This document shows positions 52,088-60,882 of a stretch of DNA of 64,000 nt, piece after piece. The translations under genes and the position numbers were made by a program. The stretch comes from Cellulomonas sp. URHD0024 (GTDB taxonomy: Bacteria > Actinomycetota > Actinomycetes > Actinomycetales > Cellulomonadaceae): assembly GCF_000426185.1 (NCBI RefSeq), contig NZ_AUEW01000008.1, forward strand, positions 186,001-250,000, read 5' to 3'. Position 1 is the stretch's first letter; each line of letters begins with the position of its first letter. The notes under the pieces were generated by a model. It searched no databases and had not been told where the DNA came from. It saw only the letters and a program-made list of their open reading frames with translations.

Positions 52088-52475
52088 TACTTCTCCTGCT
52101 CTTTCACGTGTTCGCACCGGCGCGCGGAAGCGTCCCTGCTGGTGTGGTGGGAAAGCGAACGTCACGCTCGTGGGTATGAGCAGACGCTCGCGTTCCGGCT
52201 TTGGACTCGAACGCCAAACACACCCATTCGGCGTGACAGCAGCGCGCAGTCTATCCTGCACCCGAGGGGTTATGTCCAGCGCGCCCCACCCGACCGAAGA
52301 ACGCCATGCGGGGCCGCCGTGACGATCGCCGCCCGGCCGCGTCAAACTGCTCTTCCGTGGGTTTCGGGCAGCTGAAACGATTTCGTGGCGACTGCTCTCC
52401 GCCACCCTGTCTTTGGGCCCGAGCGTCGGTGATGAATCGATGCGCACCGCGTGGCCTCGCCGCTGCTCGGGCACC
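52088..52475. other. 388-bp intergenic gap upstream of the carrier-protein gene
   Basis: Between the ACP start and the ADC-lyase-like stop. No credible gene in any frame. It may hold a separate promoter for the ACP-to-MFS genes: TGGACA and TAGACT occur on the minus strand near 52250-52280 but with a 19-bp spacer, so support is weak. Confidence 0.4.
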
Positions 52476-53249
52476 TCAGACCTCGTCCCCAGGCAGGGTG
52501 AGGTACCGGTGGCACACCTCGTCGAGGAGACCGGTTGCCGTGTCGTAGGGAGTGTCGTCGAGTGCGGCGATGGGCCGGACGCCGACCGCGGCGCTCGTCG
52601 CGAAGGCAACCGGGAAGCCGGCTGCCGCCCTGAGGTCCAGCTCGCGGGTCACCGACGTGACGACGCCGAGGGACTGCACCAGGTGCATCGTCACGCCGAG
52701 CAGCTGCTCGCCGGACGGCCACACCAGCTCGGCGCCGTCGTGAAACCCGATGTTCCACGTGGTGCCCTCGAGGACGCGCGAGCGGTCGTCGACGAACAGC
52801 GCGTCGTCGAATCCCGCTCGCTGGGCGAGGCGTCTCTGCCGGACCGCCTCGAAGAGCCCCACGTGCTTCACGTCGGGGACGTCGCGCCGGTGTGCCACGG
52901 ACCGCAGGCGAAGCGGCGGCAGCTCTCCGCCTGGCGCGGGCCGCGTCGTGACGAGGACGTGGGCGTCCAGGTCCGCCCCGGGCCGGGCCAGCTGAAGCTG
53001 CGGTGCGTAGACCGTGACACGCACCGTCTGCGGTACCTCGCTGTCGACCCGACGGACGAGCGCACGCACGCGGTCGACGTCCAGCTCGGCGTCGAGCAGC
53101 TTTCGACAGTCCCTGACCAGGCGCTGGAGATGCAGGGAGAGCCCCCGCACCCGCCCTTGGCTCATCAGCATCGTCGTGAAGTGCCCGTAGTTGCACAGGG
53201 CGAGCCCGGCCACATCGTGTGCTGTGACGGCACGGCCGTCGAGCTCCAT
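52476..53249 (-). CDS. Class IV PLP aminotransferase, aminodeoxychorismate-lyase-like
   Basis: 257 residues, size of ADC lyase. The PLP lysine is Lys128 in DVKHVGLFEAVRQRRLAQRAGFDDALFVD, and LEGTTWNIGFHDGAELVWPSGEQLLG is the PLP-binding block (E-G-T-[TS]-x-N). The ADC-lyase-like K-h-x...A-x-x-x-G-[FY]-D-[DE]-A-L-F pattern and the PabAB in this cluster suggest it removes pyruvate from 4-amino-4-deoxychorismate to give p-aminobenzoate. D-amino acid or branched-chain transaminase activity is the alternative. Start ATG 53249 overlaps the GT2 stop. Confidence 0.75.
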   Translation of the reverse strand: MELDGRAVTAHDVAGLALCNYGHFTTMLMSQGRVRGLSLHLQRLVRDCRKLLDAELDVDRVRALVRRVDSEVPQTVRVTVYAPQLQLARPGADLDAHVLVTTRPAPGGELPPLRLRSVAHRRDVPDVKHVGLFEAVRQRRLAQRAGFDDALFVDDRSRVLEGTTWNIGFHDGAELVWPSGEQLLGVTMHLVQSLGVVTSVTRELDLRAAAGFPVAFATSAAVGVRPIAALDDTPYDTATGLLDEVCHRYLTLPGDEV

Positions 53250-54361
53250 CACTCCGGCGACGGCGCGTGCACGTCGTTGCTCACTGACCGCCGTGCGGGC
53301 GGCGACGCGCTCGTCTCCGCCGCACCGGCGGGCTTCAGGCCGGTGAACAGCCCGGTGGGTCGACGCAGCTGGAGCGCTGCCTGGAACCCGCCGTAGTCGA
53401 AGAGCAGCTCGACCGAGGCGCACGCGAGGCGTTCCACGACGCCGCCCGGTGAGGACGGGTGGTCGCCTCGTAGCCGCCGGGCACGCAGGGCCACGATGAG
53501 TCCGAGGACCACGGGCGCCACGATCAGGCTCCATCCGCCGGTCCGGGGCGCGAGCGCGACTCCGGCCGCGGCGGCAAGCGCCGTGACGGTGAAGGCGTTG
53601 AGCACCGGCTGGCGGTGGTGGGGATGAACGCTGCAAACCCACTGTTCCGAGCGACCGTAGCCGTAGAGCCTGCGGCCCGCGGTGGCGACAGAACTCGTGA
53701 TTTCCTGGTCGTGGAACACGACCGCCTCGGGGTCGCAGGTGATCGTGTATCCGGCATCCGAGATCTTGATGCCGAGGTCGCAGTCCTCGCCCCCGACGAT
53801 GTCGAGGCTCTCGGAGGGGAATCCGCCGACCTCTTCGAACACCTGCCGGCGAACGGCAAGGTTCGTCGTCGTCGCCCAGGTGACCTTGGCGGCTTGGCCG
53901 GGGCGCTCCAGATCGTCGTTGATCAGCCTGGACCACCGCAGGACCCGACCGGCCCGGGTGTCCGGGTGCTCCACGAAGGTAGGGCCCGCGACGGCCCCGA
54001 CGGTGGCGGCGGCGGCCCGTAGCGTCTCGACGTGACGCTCGAGGACATCCGGTGACACGCGGCAGTCGGAGTCGGTGAACAGGATCAGGTCGTACCGTGC
54101 CCGCTCGACCCCCAGGTTGCGCTTGGCGCCGACGTGAGCGGGGCCGACCACGTAGCGGGCCCCGAACTCGTGGCAGTTCGCTCTGTGGGCCGCTGCATCC
54201 TCGGGTTCCGAGTCGTCGACGACAAGGATCTCCGCTGCCTCCGGGCTGCGGTCCAGTGCGGCGCGCAGGGAAGCCAATTGTTCGCGCAGCAGCGCAACTC
54301 GGCCCTTGACCGGAATGACGACGGAAATCCCGTGCGGCGACACTGCCGTAGACACACACAC
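53249..54361 (-). CDS. Family 2 glycosyltransferase
   Basis: 370 residues. ISVVIPVKGRVALLREQLAS, EILVVDDSEPEDAAAH, GAKRNLGVERARYDLILFTDSDCRV (the D-x-D metal site), and GGEDCDLGIKI (ED catalytic motif) are the ordered GT-A elements. Two hydrophobic segments (NAFTVTALAAAAGVALA; SLIVAPVVLGLIVAL) after the catalytic domain anchor it in the membrane. It resembles polymer or natural-product GT2s including mycofactocin-type ones. First gene of the minus arm; it may glycosylate the product. Confidence 0.85.
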   Translation of the reverse strand: MCVSTAVSPHGISVVIPVKGRVALLREQLASLRAALDRSPEAAEILVVDDSEPEDAAAHRANCHEFGARYVVGPAHVGAKRNLGVERARYDLILFTDSDCRVSPDVLERHVETLRAAAATVGAVAGPTFVEHPDTRAGRVLRWSRLINDDLERPGQAAKVTWATTTNLAVRRQVFEEVGGFPSESLDIVGGEDCDLGIKISDAGYTITCDPEAVVFHDQEITSSVATAGRRLYGYGRSEQWVCSVHPHHRQPVLNAFTVTALAAAAGVALAPRTGGWSLIVAPVVLGLIVALRARRLRGDHPSSPGGVVERLACASVELLFDYGGFQAALQLRRPTGLFTGLKPAGAAETSASPPARRSVSNDVHAPSPE

Positions 54362-54774
54362 TCCTGGGGCCGGTGAGACATGGGGCTAGGGACGTGTACG
54401 GTACTGCACCGTGCGAGTGCTTGTGCACTCACGCGAACCTGCCCGCCAGGTCGTGTTGTCATTCGTCAGGGGTGCGCTTCTACCAGGTCGCCGAGCCCCT
54501 TGCCTTCTTTCGGACGCACACCGAAGATGCTCGACAGTTCCAGAAGCCCCTGGCACGATGCCTGACGCGAAAGAAGAATTCGTGAACCCCCTGTGCGTGT
54601 GGTCGTTGGCCGGTCCCGGAGAAGGGCAGGAAATGCCGACGCAGCAAGACGCGTCGGCGTGGACGGCCCCGAGCGGGCGGTCAGGGCGAGTTCGCGTCCG
54701 GGCCGGTGGCGCGCGGCACGCGCACGGGTCGATCCCTGCCTGCACATCGTCGCGCGACGGCCAGAGGGCCGCAC
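54362..54774. promoter_or_regulatory. Divergent control region of the biosynthetic cluster
   Basis: 413 bp between the GT2 start (minus) and the ACP start (plus), the only divergent junction of the cluster. Nearest the GT2 gene, two short inverted repeats lie close together: ACGGT-N5-ACCGT (54398-54412) and GAGTGC-TTGT-GCACTC (54415-54430), candidates for a regulator site. TTGTCA at 54456-54461 might be a -35 for the plus arm. No regulator gene lies in the cluster. Open frames here are unconvincing as genes. Confidence 0.5.
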
Positions 54775-55056
54775 GTGCCTGAGCCGACGACGTCAGCCGC
54801 GCTGGAGCCAGAGTTCGAGGCCGTGCTGCGGACATGCCTGTACGGGCTGCTCGAGCCCCAGGATGCTCTCCACGAGGACACCGACCTTGCGGCGCTCGGT
54901 ATCGACTCCCTCGTCGTGGTCGCGCTTCTGGTCGCCGTGGAGGACACCTTCGGTGTGTCCATCCCTGACGAGGTCATCGGGTTCGAGATCTTCGCCTCCC
55001 CCGGCGTCCTGTGGGGCATCGTCTCGGGCCTTCTGGAAGAGCAAGGTCGACACTGA
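54775..55056 (+). CDS. Acyl/peptidyl carrier protein
   Basis: 93 residues from GTG 54775. The attachment motif is LAALGIDSLVVVALLVAVED with Ser45, and FGVSIPDEVIGFEIFASPG is the usual helix III region. More canonical than the other ACP at 51812. First gene of the plus-strand arm, 115 bp before the monooxygenase. With the adenylation enzyme at 58317 it probably forms a loading pair for an amino acid. Confidence 0.88.
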   Translation: MPEPTTSAALEPEFEAVLRTCLYGLLEPQDALHEDTDLAALGIDSLVVVALLVAVEDTFGVSIPDEVIGFEIFASPGVLWGIVSGLLEEQGRH

Positions 55057-55171
55057 CGTGCTCGACCTCGTCCAGCCGACATGACGCTCGCCAGAGTCGA
55101 CATCCGCCGCAGACGCCGACCGCCCGAGAGCAGCACCCTGTGCGCGACCACACCAGCCGACGAGGTGGCCC

Positions 55172-56179
55172 ATGAGTGAGTACCCGAGCGACATCTCGGT
55201 CTTCGGCACCTGCCCGCCCTCGGTCCAGGAGCACGGCCGGGACTACCTGGACCGGGTCCGGGACGTCGCCCGCTGGAGCGACGAGGCAGGTCACGAGGGA
55301 ATCCTTGTCTACACCGACAACAAGTCGGTGGACTGCTGGCTCGTCGCCCAGACCGTCATCGACGCGACGGCCAGGCTGTCCCCGCTGGTCGCCGTCCAGG
55401 CGGCGTACATGCATCCCTTCAGCGCGGCCAAGATGGTGGCCGGTCTGGCCTACCTGTACGACCGGCCGGTCCACCTCAACATCGTCGCCGGCGGATTCGG
55501 AGGTGACCTGGAGGCACTCGGGGAGTCCCTCCCGCATGATGCGCGGTACGACCGCGCCGTGGAGTACGCGACGATCATGCGGCAGCTGCTGACATCCCCG
55601 CAGCCCGTCACCTTCGACGGGGCCTACTACTCCGTCGCAGGGCTCCGCCTGGAGACGCTGCCGGCGCCGCACCTCGCCTCACGCTTCCTCGTGTCCGGCT
55701 CCTCCCCGGCCGGGATGGCCGCCGCGTGCGCGCTCTCGGCGACCGCCATCGTGTACCCGGAGCCACCGGAGCAGCAGGCGCCGGTGGTTTCCTCGGTCCC
55801 ACAGGGCCTACGGATCGGGGTGATCGCCCGTCCCACCGCGGCCGCGGCCTGGGAGGTGGCGCACGCGCGCTTCCCGGAAGACCGAGCGGGTCGGATCAGC
55901 CACCGGCTGGCTATGTCGCACTCCGACTCGAGCTGGCACCAGCAGCTGTCGCAGGCCGCCGACCAGCAGGGCACGTACTGGATGGGACCTTTCAAGAACT
56001 ACAAAACGTTCTGCCCGTACCTGGTCGGTGATTACGCGACGGTCGGGCAACAGATCGGACGCTATGTCGAGCTCGGATACACCACATTGATCCTCGACGC
56101 ACCGGCCGAGCAGCGGGACCTCGAGCACACCGCTGTCGTGCTGGACATTGCCCGCGGCAGCCTCCGGGTGCGCGCATGA
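55172..56179 (+). CDS. Luciferase-like (LLM class) flavin-dependent monooxygenase
   Basis: 335 residues, close to alkanesulfonate-monooxygenase-type LLM enzymes. EGILVYTDNKSVDCWLVAQ, PLVAVQAAYMHPFSAAKMVA and RPVHLNIVAGGFGGDL are the TIM-barrel flavin-site blocks, FLVSGSSPAGMAAAC the late loop. Needs reduced FMN from a reductase not in this window. In butirosin synthesis the LLM enzyme BtrO hydroxylates an ACP-bound substrate, and this one sits next to an ACP, so an ACP-tethered substrate is plausible. ATG 55172; overlaps PabAB by 4 bp. Confidence 0.87.
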   Translation: MSEYPSDISVFGTCPPSVQEHGRDYLDRVRDVARWSDEAGHEGILVYTDNKSVDCWLVAQTVIDATARLSPLVAVQAAYMHPFSAAKMVAGLAYLYDRPVHLNIVAGGFGGDLEALGESLPHDARYDRAVEYATIMRQLLTSPQPVTFDGAYYSVAGLRLETLPAPHLASRFLVSGSSPAGMAAACALSATAIVYPEPPEQQAPVVSSVPQGLRIGVIARPTAAAAWEVAHARFPEDRAGRISHRLAMSHSDSSWHQQLSQAADQQGTYWMGPFKNYKTFCPYLVGDYATVGQQIGRYVELGYTTLILDAPAEQRDLEHTAVVLDIARGSLRVRA

Positions 56180-58320
56180 GAACTCTGCTTATCGACAACT
56201 ACGACTCCTTCACCTATAACCTGGCGCACTATCTGGGCGAGGTCACCGGATCTGCGCCCACGGTCATCCGAAACGACGAGCCCGGGTGGCGGCTGGACCA
56301 TCTTGACTCCTTCGACAACGTCGTCATCTCCCCCGGGCCCGGAACTCCCGGAGTTCCGGCCGACTTCGGAATCTGCCGCGAGGTCATCTCCACCGGCAGC
56401 ATTCCGCTGCTCGGGGTCTGTCTCGGTCACCAGGGCATCGCGATGCTCGGCGGCAGCGGTTCCATCGCGCTCGCCCCAGAGCCTCGGCACGGTCGCAAGT
56501 CCCCCGTCCTCCACGACGGCACCGGTTTGTTCGCGGGCATCCCGTCGCCGCACGAGGTCGTGCGCTACCACTCGTGGGCCGTGGACCGACTCTCGGACGA
56601 CCTCGAGGCCCTCGCCTGGACGCCCGACGGGGTGCTGATGGCGCTTCGGCATCGGCACCGCCCTCAATGGGGGGTGCAGTTCCATCCTGAGTCCATCGCC
56701 ACGGAGCACGGCCACCGCCTGCTGGCGAACTTCGCCGAGCTGAGCAGCGCATGGAACCAGCGCCGCGGCCGGGTTCCTCGACCGCAGCGCCCGCAGCCGG
56801 CGCCCAGCCGACCCGAACCACAGAAGCTGGTCCAGTACCGCCTTCTGGTCGAGAAGCTTCCGACGCTGTGCGAGGCCGAGCAGGTCTACGAGGCGCTCTT
56901 CCTGGAGCAGCCCTTCGCGTTCTGGCTCGACAGCAGCCGACCGGACCCGCGCCTGGGTCGCTTCTCGATCATGGGGGCGGCCGACGGCCCCTCTGCGACG
57001 TTGGCGACGGCGAGTGTCGCGGACGGCACAGTCACCGTGCGGTCGGGCGACGACTGCCATACCGAGGTCCGGCCGCTGCTGGACTGGTTGGACGACCAGC
57101 TCGGCGGGGCAGAGGTCGTCGGCGGGGCAGACCTGCCTTTCGATTTCCGCGGTGGTTGGATCGGCTACCTCGGCTACGAGCTCAAGGCCCAGTGCCACCC
57201 GACCCAACGCCCCGAACGGCAGGGCGGCGGACCCGTTCACCTCGCCGAGCAGCCCGACGCGGCCCTGCTGTTCGCGGACCGCAGCGTCGTCTTCGACCAC
57301 CTCACCTCCACCACCTACCTGCTCGCTCTGCACCTCGAAACAGACGTCGAGGCGGCGGCGAACTGGCTTGCCGACACCCGCGCTCGCGTCCACGCGATCA
57401 CCGGCGCCCCCAGGCGGACGGCCGTCGAGCCGACAACTGACACGACTCGGGTCTCGCTACGCCACGACCGCAGCGCCTACCTGGACCTCATCGAATCCTG
57501 CCAACGCGCCATCACCGCCGGCGAGAGCTACGAGCTCTGCCTGACGAACATGATCGACGTCGAGTGCACGCTCGACGTGTGGGCCGCCTACCTCGAGCTG
57601 CGCCGGAACAACCCGGCTCCGTTCGCGGCCCTGCTTCGCCTGGGTGAGCTCTCCGTGCTCAGTACCTCCCCCGAGCGGTTCCTGCGGGTCGACGGCGAGC
57701 GGCGTCTGGAGGCGCGTCCCATCAAGGGCACCCGACCCCGCGGCCTCTCGACCGAAGAAGATCGAGCCCTCCGGGACGGACTGGCCTTCTGTGAGAAGGA
57801 CCAGTCCGAGAACCTGATGATCGTCGATCTGCTGCGCAACGACCTGGGGCAGGTCGCGACGATCGGTTCCGTCACCGTCCCCGAGCTGTTCAAGGTGGAG
57901 ACCTACGCGACCGTTCACCAGCTGGTCAGCACGGTGACAGCGCAGCTGCGTCCGGGCAGCAGCGCCGTCGACTGCGTCCGGGCAGCCTTTCCGGGTGGAT
58001 CGATGACCGGTGCCCCGAAGCTGCGCAGCATGCAGATCATCGACCAGCTGGAGGCAGGGCCCCGCGGAATCTACTCCGGGGCCATCGGGTACTTCTCGCT
58101 CTCGGGGACCGTCGACCTCAACATCGCGATCCGCACTCTCGTCGCCCAGCCAGGGCGGGTCAGCTACGGGATCGGCGGTGCGATCGTCACCATGTCCGAC
58201 CCTGTCGCGGAGTTCGACGAGACGGTCGTCAAGGCCACGCCGCTGCTCGCCCTGCTCGGCATGCACTTCCCCGAGGATCGTGACTCTTCCGTGGGCGCGT
58301 CGTCCGGGAGCACGCGATGA
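56176..58320 (+). CDS. pabAB: Aminodeoxychorismate synthase, fused glutamine amidotransferase-synthase (PabAB)
   Basis: 714 residues. Residues 1-190 form the class I glutamine amidotransferase: LLGVCLGHQG with nucleophile Cys82, and QFHPESI with His170/Glu172. A Pro-rich linker follows. Residues 230-700 are the chorismate-utilising domain, with ARPIKGTRPRG (Lys517, the ADC-synthase lysine; anthranilate synthases have Ala here) and FPGGSMTGAPK. Amidotransferase-first order is the PabAB arrangement of Streptomyces antibiotics such as candicidin. It makes 4-amino-4-deoxychorismate from chorismate and glutamine. ATG 56176 overlaps the monooxygenase; ends overlapping the next gene. Confidence 0.92.
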   Translation: MRTLLIDNYDSFTYNLAHYLGEVTGSAPTVIRNDEPGWRLDHLDSFDNVVISPGPGTPGVPADFGICREVISTGSIPLLGVCLGHQGIAMLGGSGSIALAPEPRHGRKSPVLHDGTGLFAGIPSPHEVVRYHSWAVDRLSDDLEALAWTPDGVLMALRHRHRPQWGVQFHPESIATEHGHRLLANFAELSSAWNQRRGRVPRPQRPQPAPSRPEPQKLVQYRLLVEKLPTLCEAEQVYEALFLEQPFAFWLDSSRPDPRLGRFSIMGAADGPSATLATASVADGTVTVRSGDDCHTEVRPLLDWLDDQLGGAEVVGGADLPFDFRGGWIGYLGYELKAQCHPTQRPERQGGGPVHLAEQPDAALLFADRSVVFDHLTSTTYLLALHLETDVEAAANWLADTRARVHAITGAPRRTAVEPTTDTTRVSLRHDRSAYLDLIESCQRAITAGESYELCLTNMIDVECTLDVWAAYLELRRNNPAPFAALLRLGELSVLSTSPERFLRVDGERRLEARPIKGTRPRGLSTEEDRALRDGLAFCEKDQSENLMIVDLLRNDLGQVATIGSVTVPELFKVETYATVHQLVSTVTAQLRPGSSAVDCVRAAFPGGSMTGAPKLRSMQIIDQLEAGPRGIYSGAIGYFSLSGTVDLNIAIRTLVAQPGRVSYGIGGAIVTMSDPVAEFDETVVKATPLLALLGMHFPEDRDSSVGASSGSTR

Positions 58321-59900
58321 TGCTCTATCAGCGGTTCGCGCAGGCAGTCGCCCGAAACGCCAGCCAGACAGCGCTCGAGATCGACGGCACGCGGTACAGC
58401 TACGGTCAGATCGGCGACATGGCCGAGGCGCTCGCCGCCCGCATCCACGGTCAGCCGGACGCCGTCCCTGCGAGGATCGGCCTGCTGGCCAATCGAAGCC
58501 TCCTGGCCTACGTCGGCTACCTCGCCGTCCAACGCCTGGGCCGGTCCGTCGTCCCGCTCAACCCGGCCTTCCCGGAAGCGCGCACACGTGCCATGGTGGT
58601 CGACTCCGGCGCCGGTCTGGTGCTCGCCGACCTGCAGGCCACTGCTCCTCAGGTCGACGGTGTCCGCATCCTGGCTGTCGACCCCACGCTGGTCGACGTC
58701 GGGACACCAGCCGGATCGCCGCCGCCCCTGCTGGACGAGCCTGCCGCGGAGGCGTACCTGCTGTTCACTTCTGGCTCGACCGGCGTGCCCAAGGGTGTTC
58801 CGATCCGCCAGAGCAACGTCTCCGCCTTCTTGGAGGCGACTCAGGACCGGTACGACATGGCGCCGGGCGACCGCTGCTCCCAATGCTTCGACCTGACCTT
58901 CGACCTGTCCGTGTTCGATCTCTTCGCCGTCTGGTCCGCAGGGGCCACCCTGGTGGTGCCGAGCCGGAACGACCTGTTGCGCCCGGTCCGCTTCGTTGCC
59001 GACAAGGCTCTGACCCACTGGTTCTCGGTGCCCTCAGCCATCAGCACGGCGCAGGCCAGCGGACGGCTGCAGCCGGGCACCATGCCGTCCCTGCGCGCCA
59101 GCCTGTTCTGCGGTGAGCCGCTGACCCGGCAGCAGGCCTCGGCCTGGAAAGAGGCCGCTCCCGCAAGCACACTGGTCAACCTGTACGGGCCCACCGAGCT
59201 CACCATCAGCTGCAGCGACTACGTTCTGCCAGCAGATCCCGGCGAGTGGCCCGCAACGTCCAACGACGTCCTCCCGATCGGAACGATCTACCCGGGGCTG
59301 GAGTACGCAGTCCTCGACGAGTCGGGGCACGACACCCCCGAGGGTGAGCTGTGCGTCCGGGGACCGCAGCGCTTCGCGGGTTACCTGGACCCGCACGGGA
59401 ATCGGGGTCGTTTCCACCCGGAGCCCGCCGCCGCGGACGACCGCGTCGTTCCCAGGGACCACTGGTATCGCACGGGAGATCGGGTCAGCGTCCGTGGGGG
59501 CCTGCTGACCTTCCTCGGTCGAGCCGACCAGCAGGTGAAGATCAACGGCTACCGGGTGGAGCTCGGCGAGATCGAGGCAGCGCTGCGTTCCCTCGGCGGC
59601 GTCGCTGACGCCGTCGTGGTGGCCGTCCCCGACCAGGCCCACGTGCTGGGCCTGTACGCCGTGTGCCTGTCTCACGACAGCGAGCCCGCCCACCTGCGGG
59701 GGGAACTCCTCCGTACTCTGCCGGCGTACATGGTGCCTCGGCGGGTGCTCGTCGTCGACCAGCTGCCCAGCAACGCCAACGACAAGGTAGATCGGCGGGC
59801 CGTCGCGGAGCTGGTCAGGACGGCTCTCGCGCTTCCCCCGGCCGAGTCGGCGCGAGCGGCTCGGAACGACCGGACCTCGACCGGGGCGATGTCGTCGTGA
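58317..59900 (+). CDS. Stand-alone amino acid adenylation enzyme (NRPS A-domain-like)
   Basis: 527 residues. YLLFTSGSTGVPKGVPIRQ (A3), CFDLTFDLSVFDLFAVW (A4, with the Asp that binds an alpha-amino group), NLYGPTELTI (A5), GELCVRGPQRFAGYLD (A6), HWYRTGDRV (A7), GRADQQVKINGYRVELGEIE (A8) and LPSNANDKVDRRAV (A10) are all in order. It lacks condensation and carrier domains. It should adenylate an alpha-amino acid and load the nearby ACP (54775). ATG 58317 overlaps the PabAB stop. Confidence 0.9.
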   Translation: MMLYQRFAQAVARNASQTALEIDGTRYSYGQIGDMAEALAARIHGQPDAVPARIGLLANRSLLAYVGYLAVQRLGRSVVPLNPAFPEARTRAMVVDSGAGLVLADLQATAPQVDGVRILAVDPTLVDVGTPAGSPPPLLDEPAAEAYLLFTSGSTGVPKGVPIRQSNVSAFLEATQDRYDMAPGDRCSQCFDLTFDLSVFDLFAVWSAGATLVVPSRNDLLRPVRFVADKALTHWFSVPSAISTAQASGRLQPGTMPSLRASLFCGEPLTRQQASAWKEAAPASTLVNLYGPTELTISCSDYVLPADPGEWPATSNDVLPIGTIYPGLEYAVLDESGHDTPEGELCVRGPQRFAGYLDPHGNRGRFHPEPAAADDRVVPRDHWYRTGDRVSVRGGLLTFLGRADQQVKINGYRVELGEIEAALRSLGGVADAVVVAVPDQAHVLGLYAVCLSHDSEPAHLRGELLRTLPAYMVPRRVLVVDQLPSNANDKVDRRAVAELVRTALALPPAESARAARNDRTSTGAMSS

Positions 59901-59985
59901 ATCTCGCGCACCATCCGGTGGCGCCGATCCGCGGCGCCCGACCGGGCTGCGGTCGCCCGTGGGCGTGTACTGAAGGACGGATGCA

Positions 59986-60882
59986 ATGTCGGATCGGGTG
60001 ATGTGGTTCAACGGGCGTTGTGTGCCCTGGGAGGACGCGCGCGTCCACGTCTGGGATGAGCTGGCGCTTCGGGGCGCCAACGTGTTCGAGGGCATCACGG
60101 CGTTCTGGAACGCTCGGGAGCTGCGGCATGAGGTGCTGGCCGGCGACGCGCACCTCGACCGGCTCTTCCACTCTGCTCAGGTGGCCGACATCCCGGCGCC
60201 GATGACCAAGCGGGAGGTGTTCGGCGCCCTCTGCGAGGTTGCGGCGCAGCTGCCCGGCACGGACATCTACCTGCGCCCGACCTTCTACGCCAAGAAGGGG
60301 CGCTCTGCGCTGGCTCCGGACAGCGAGGGCGCCATGTACATCGGCGGCTTCCCATTCCGACCCACCCGGCCGCCGGCCGTCCGGGCTGTCGTGAGCGAGC
60401 ACTCGCGCTACGGCGGGCCCATCGGGGCAGATGCGAAGTCCGGCGGCTCTTACCTGGACTTCCGTGTCTTCGAGCGAGAGCGCATCGAGCACGGCGTGGA
60501 GCACGTGTTCTTCCTCAATGATCGCGGGCACGTCGCCGAGGCAGACGGTGCCGCGATCCTGCTGGTGCGCGACGGCCTGGTCATCACACCGTCGGTGGAC
60601 TCCGGGGTACTCGACTCGATCACCAAGAGGATCGTGCTGGCCATCGCACTCGACCTTGGCCACCGGGTCGAGGAGCGGCCGGTTCAACGCGACGAGCTGT
60701 ACCAGGCACAGGTTGTGCTGGCCGGAACGCTGCTGGGGCTCCGGACGGTCGACGAGGTGGACGGGCAGCGTGCCGGTGACCGCGCGGGCGCGGACACTGC
60801 GGCGGCACTGATCTACGAGTACAACCAGTTGTGCCGAGCGGAGAGCCCACTGGCCGGCGCTCACCTGGCCCCCCTGCAGTGA
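59986..60882 (+). CDS. Class IV PLP aminotransferase (branched-chain-aminotransferase-like)
   Basis: 298 residues. The PLP lysine is Lys151 in GADAKSGGSYLDFRVFERER, and HVAEADGAAILLVRDG holds the E-x-x-G-[AS]-x-[IN] phosphate region in a diverged form (EADGAAI). The layout follows BCAT/D-amino acid aminotransferases. It is distinct from the ADC-lyase-like protein at 52476 and might supply a non-proteinogenic amino acid to the A enzyme or amine to the assembly. ATG 59986 with GAAGGA upstream. Confidence 0.85.
   Translation: MSDRVMWFNGRCVPWEDARVHVWDELALRGANVFEGITAFWNARELRHEVLAGDAHLDRLFHSAQVADIPAPMTKREVFGALCEVAAQLPGTDIYLRPTFYAKKGRSALAPDSEGAMYIGGFPFRPTRPPAVRAVVSEHSRYGGPIGADAKSGGSYLDFRVFERERIEHGVEHVFFLNDRGHVAEADGAAILLVRDGLVITPSVDSGVLDSITKRIVLAIALDLGHRVEERPVQRDELYQAQVVLAGTLLGLRTVDEVDGQRAGDRAGADTAAALIYEYNQLCRAESPLAGAHLAPLQ

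Noticed and set aside
43670-54361. Interpretation of the left arm as an aryl polyene cluster (KS, KS-like, acyl ligase, ACP, methyltransferase, GT2)
   Set aside because: No ketoreductase, dehydratase, ammonia lyase or thioesterase is present, and PabAB and amino-acid activation do not fit.
54411-54782. Plus-strand open frame of 123 codons in the divergent control region
   Set aside because: Overlaps the ACP start in another frame, has an unprotein-like composition and no motifs.
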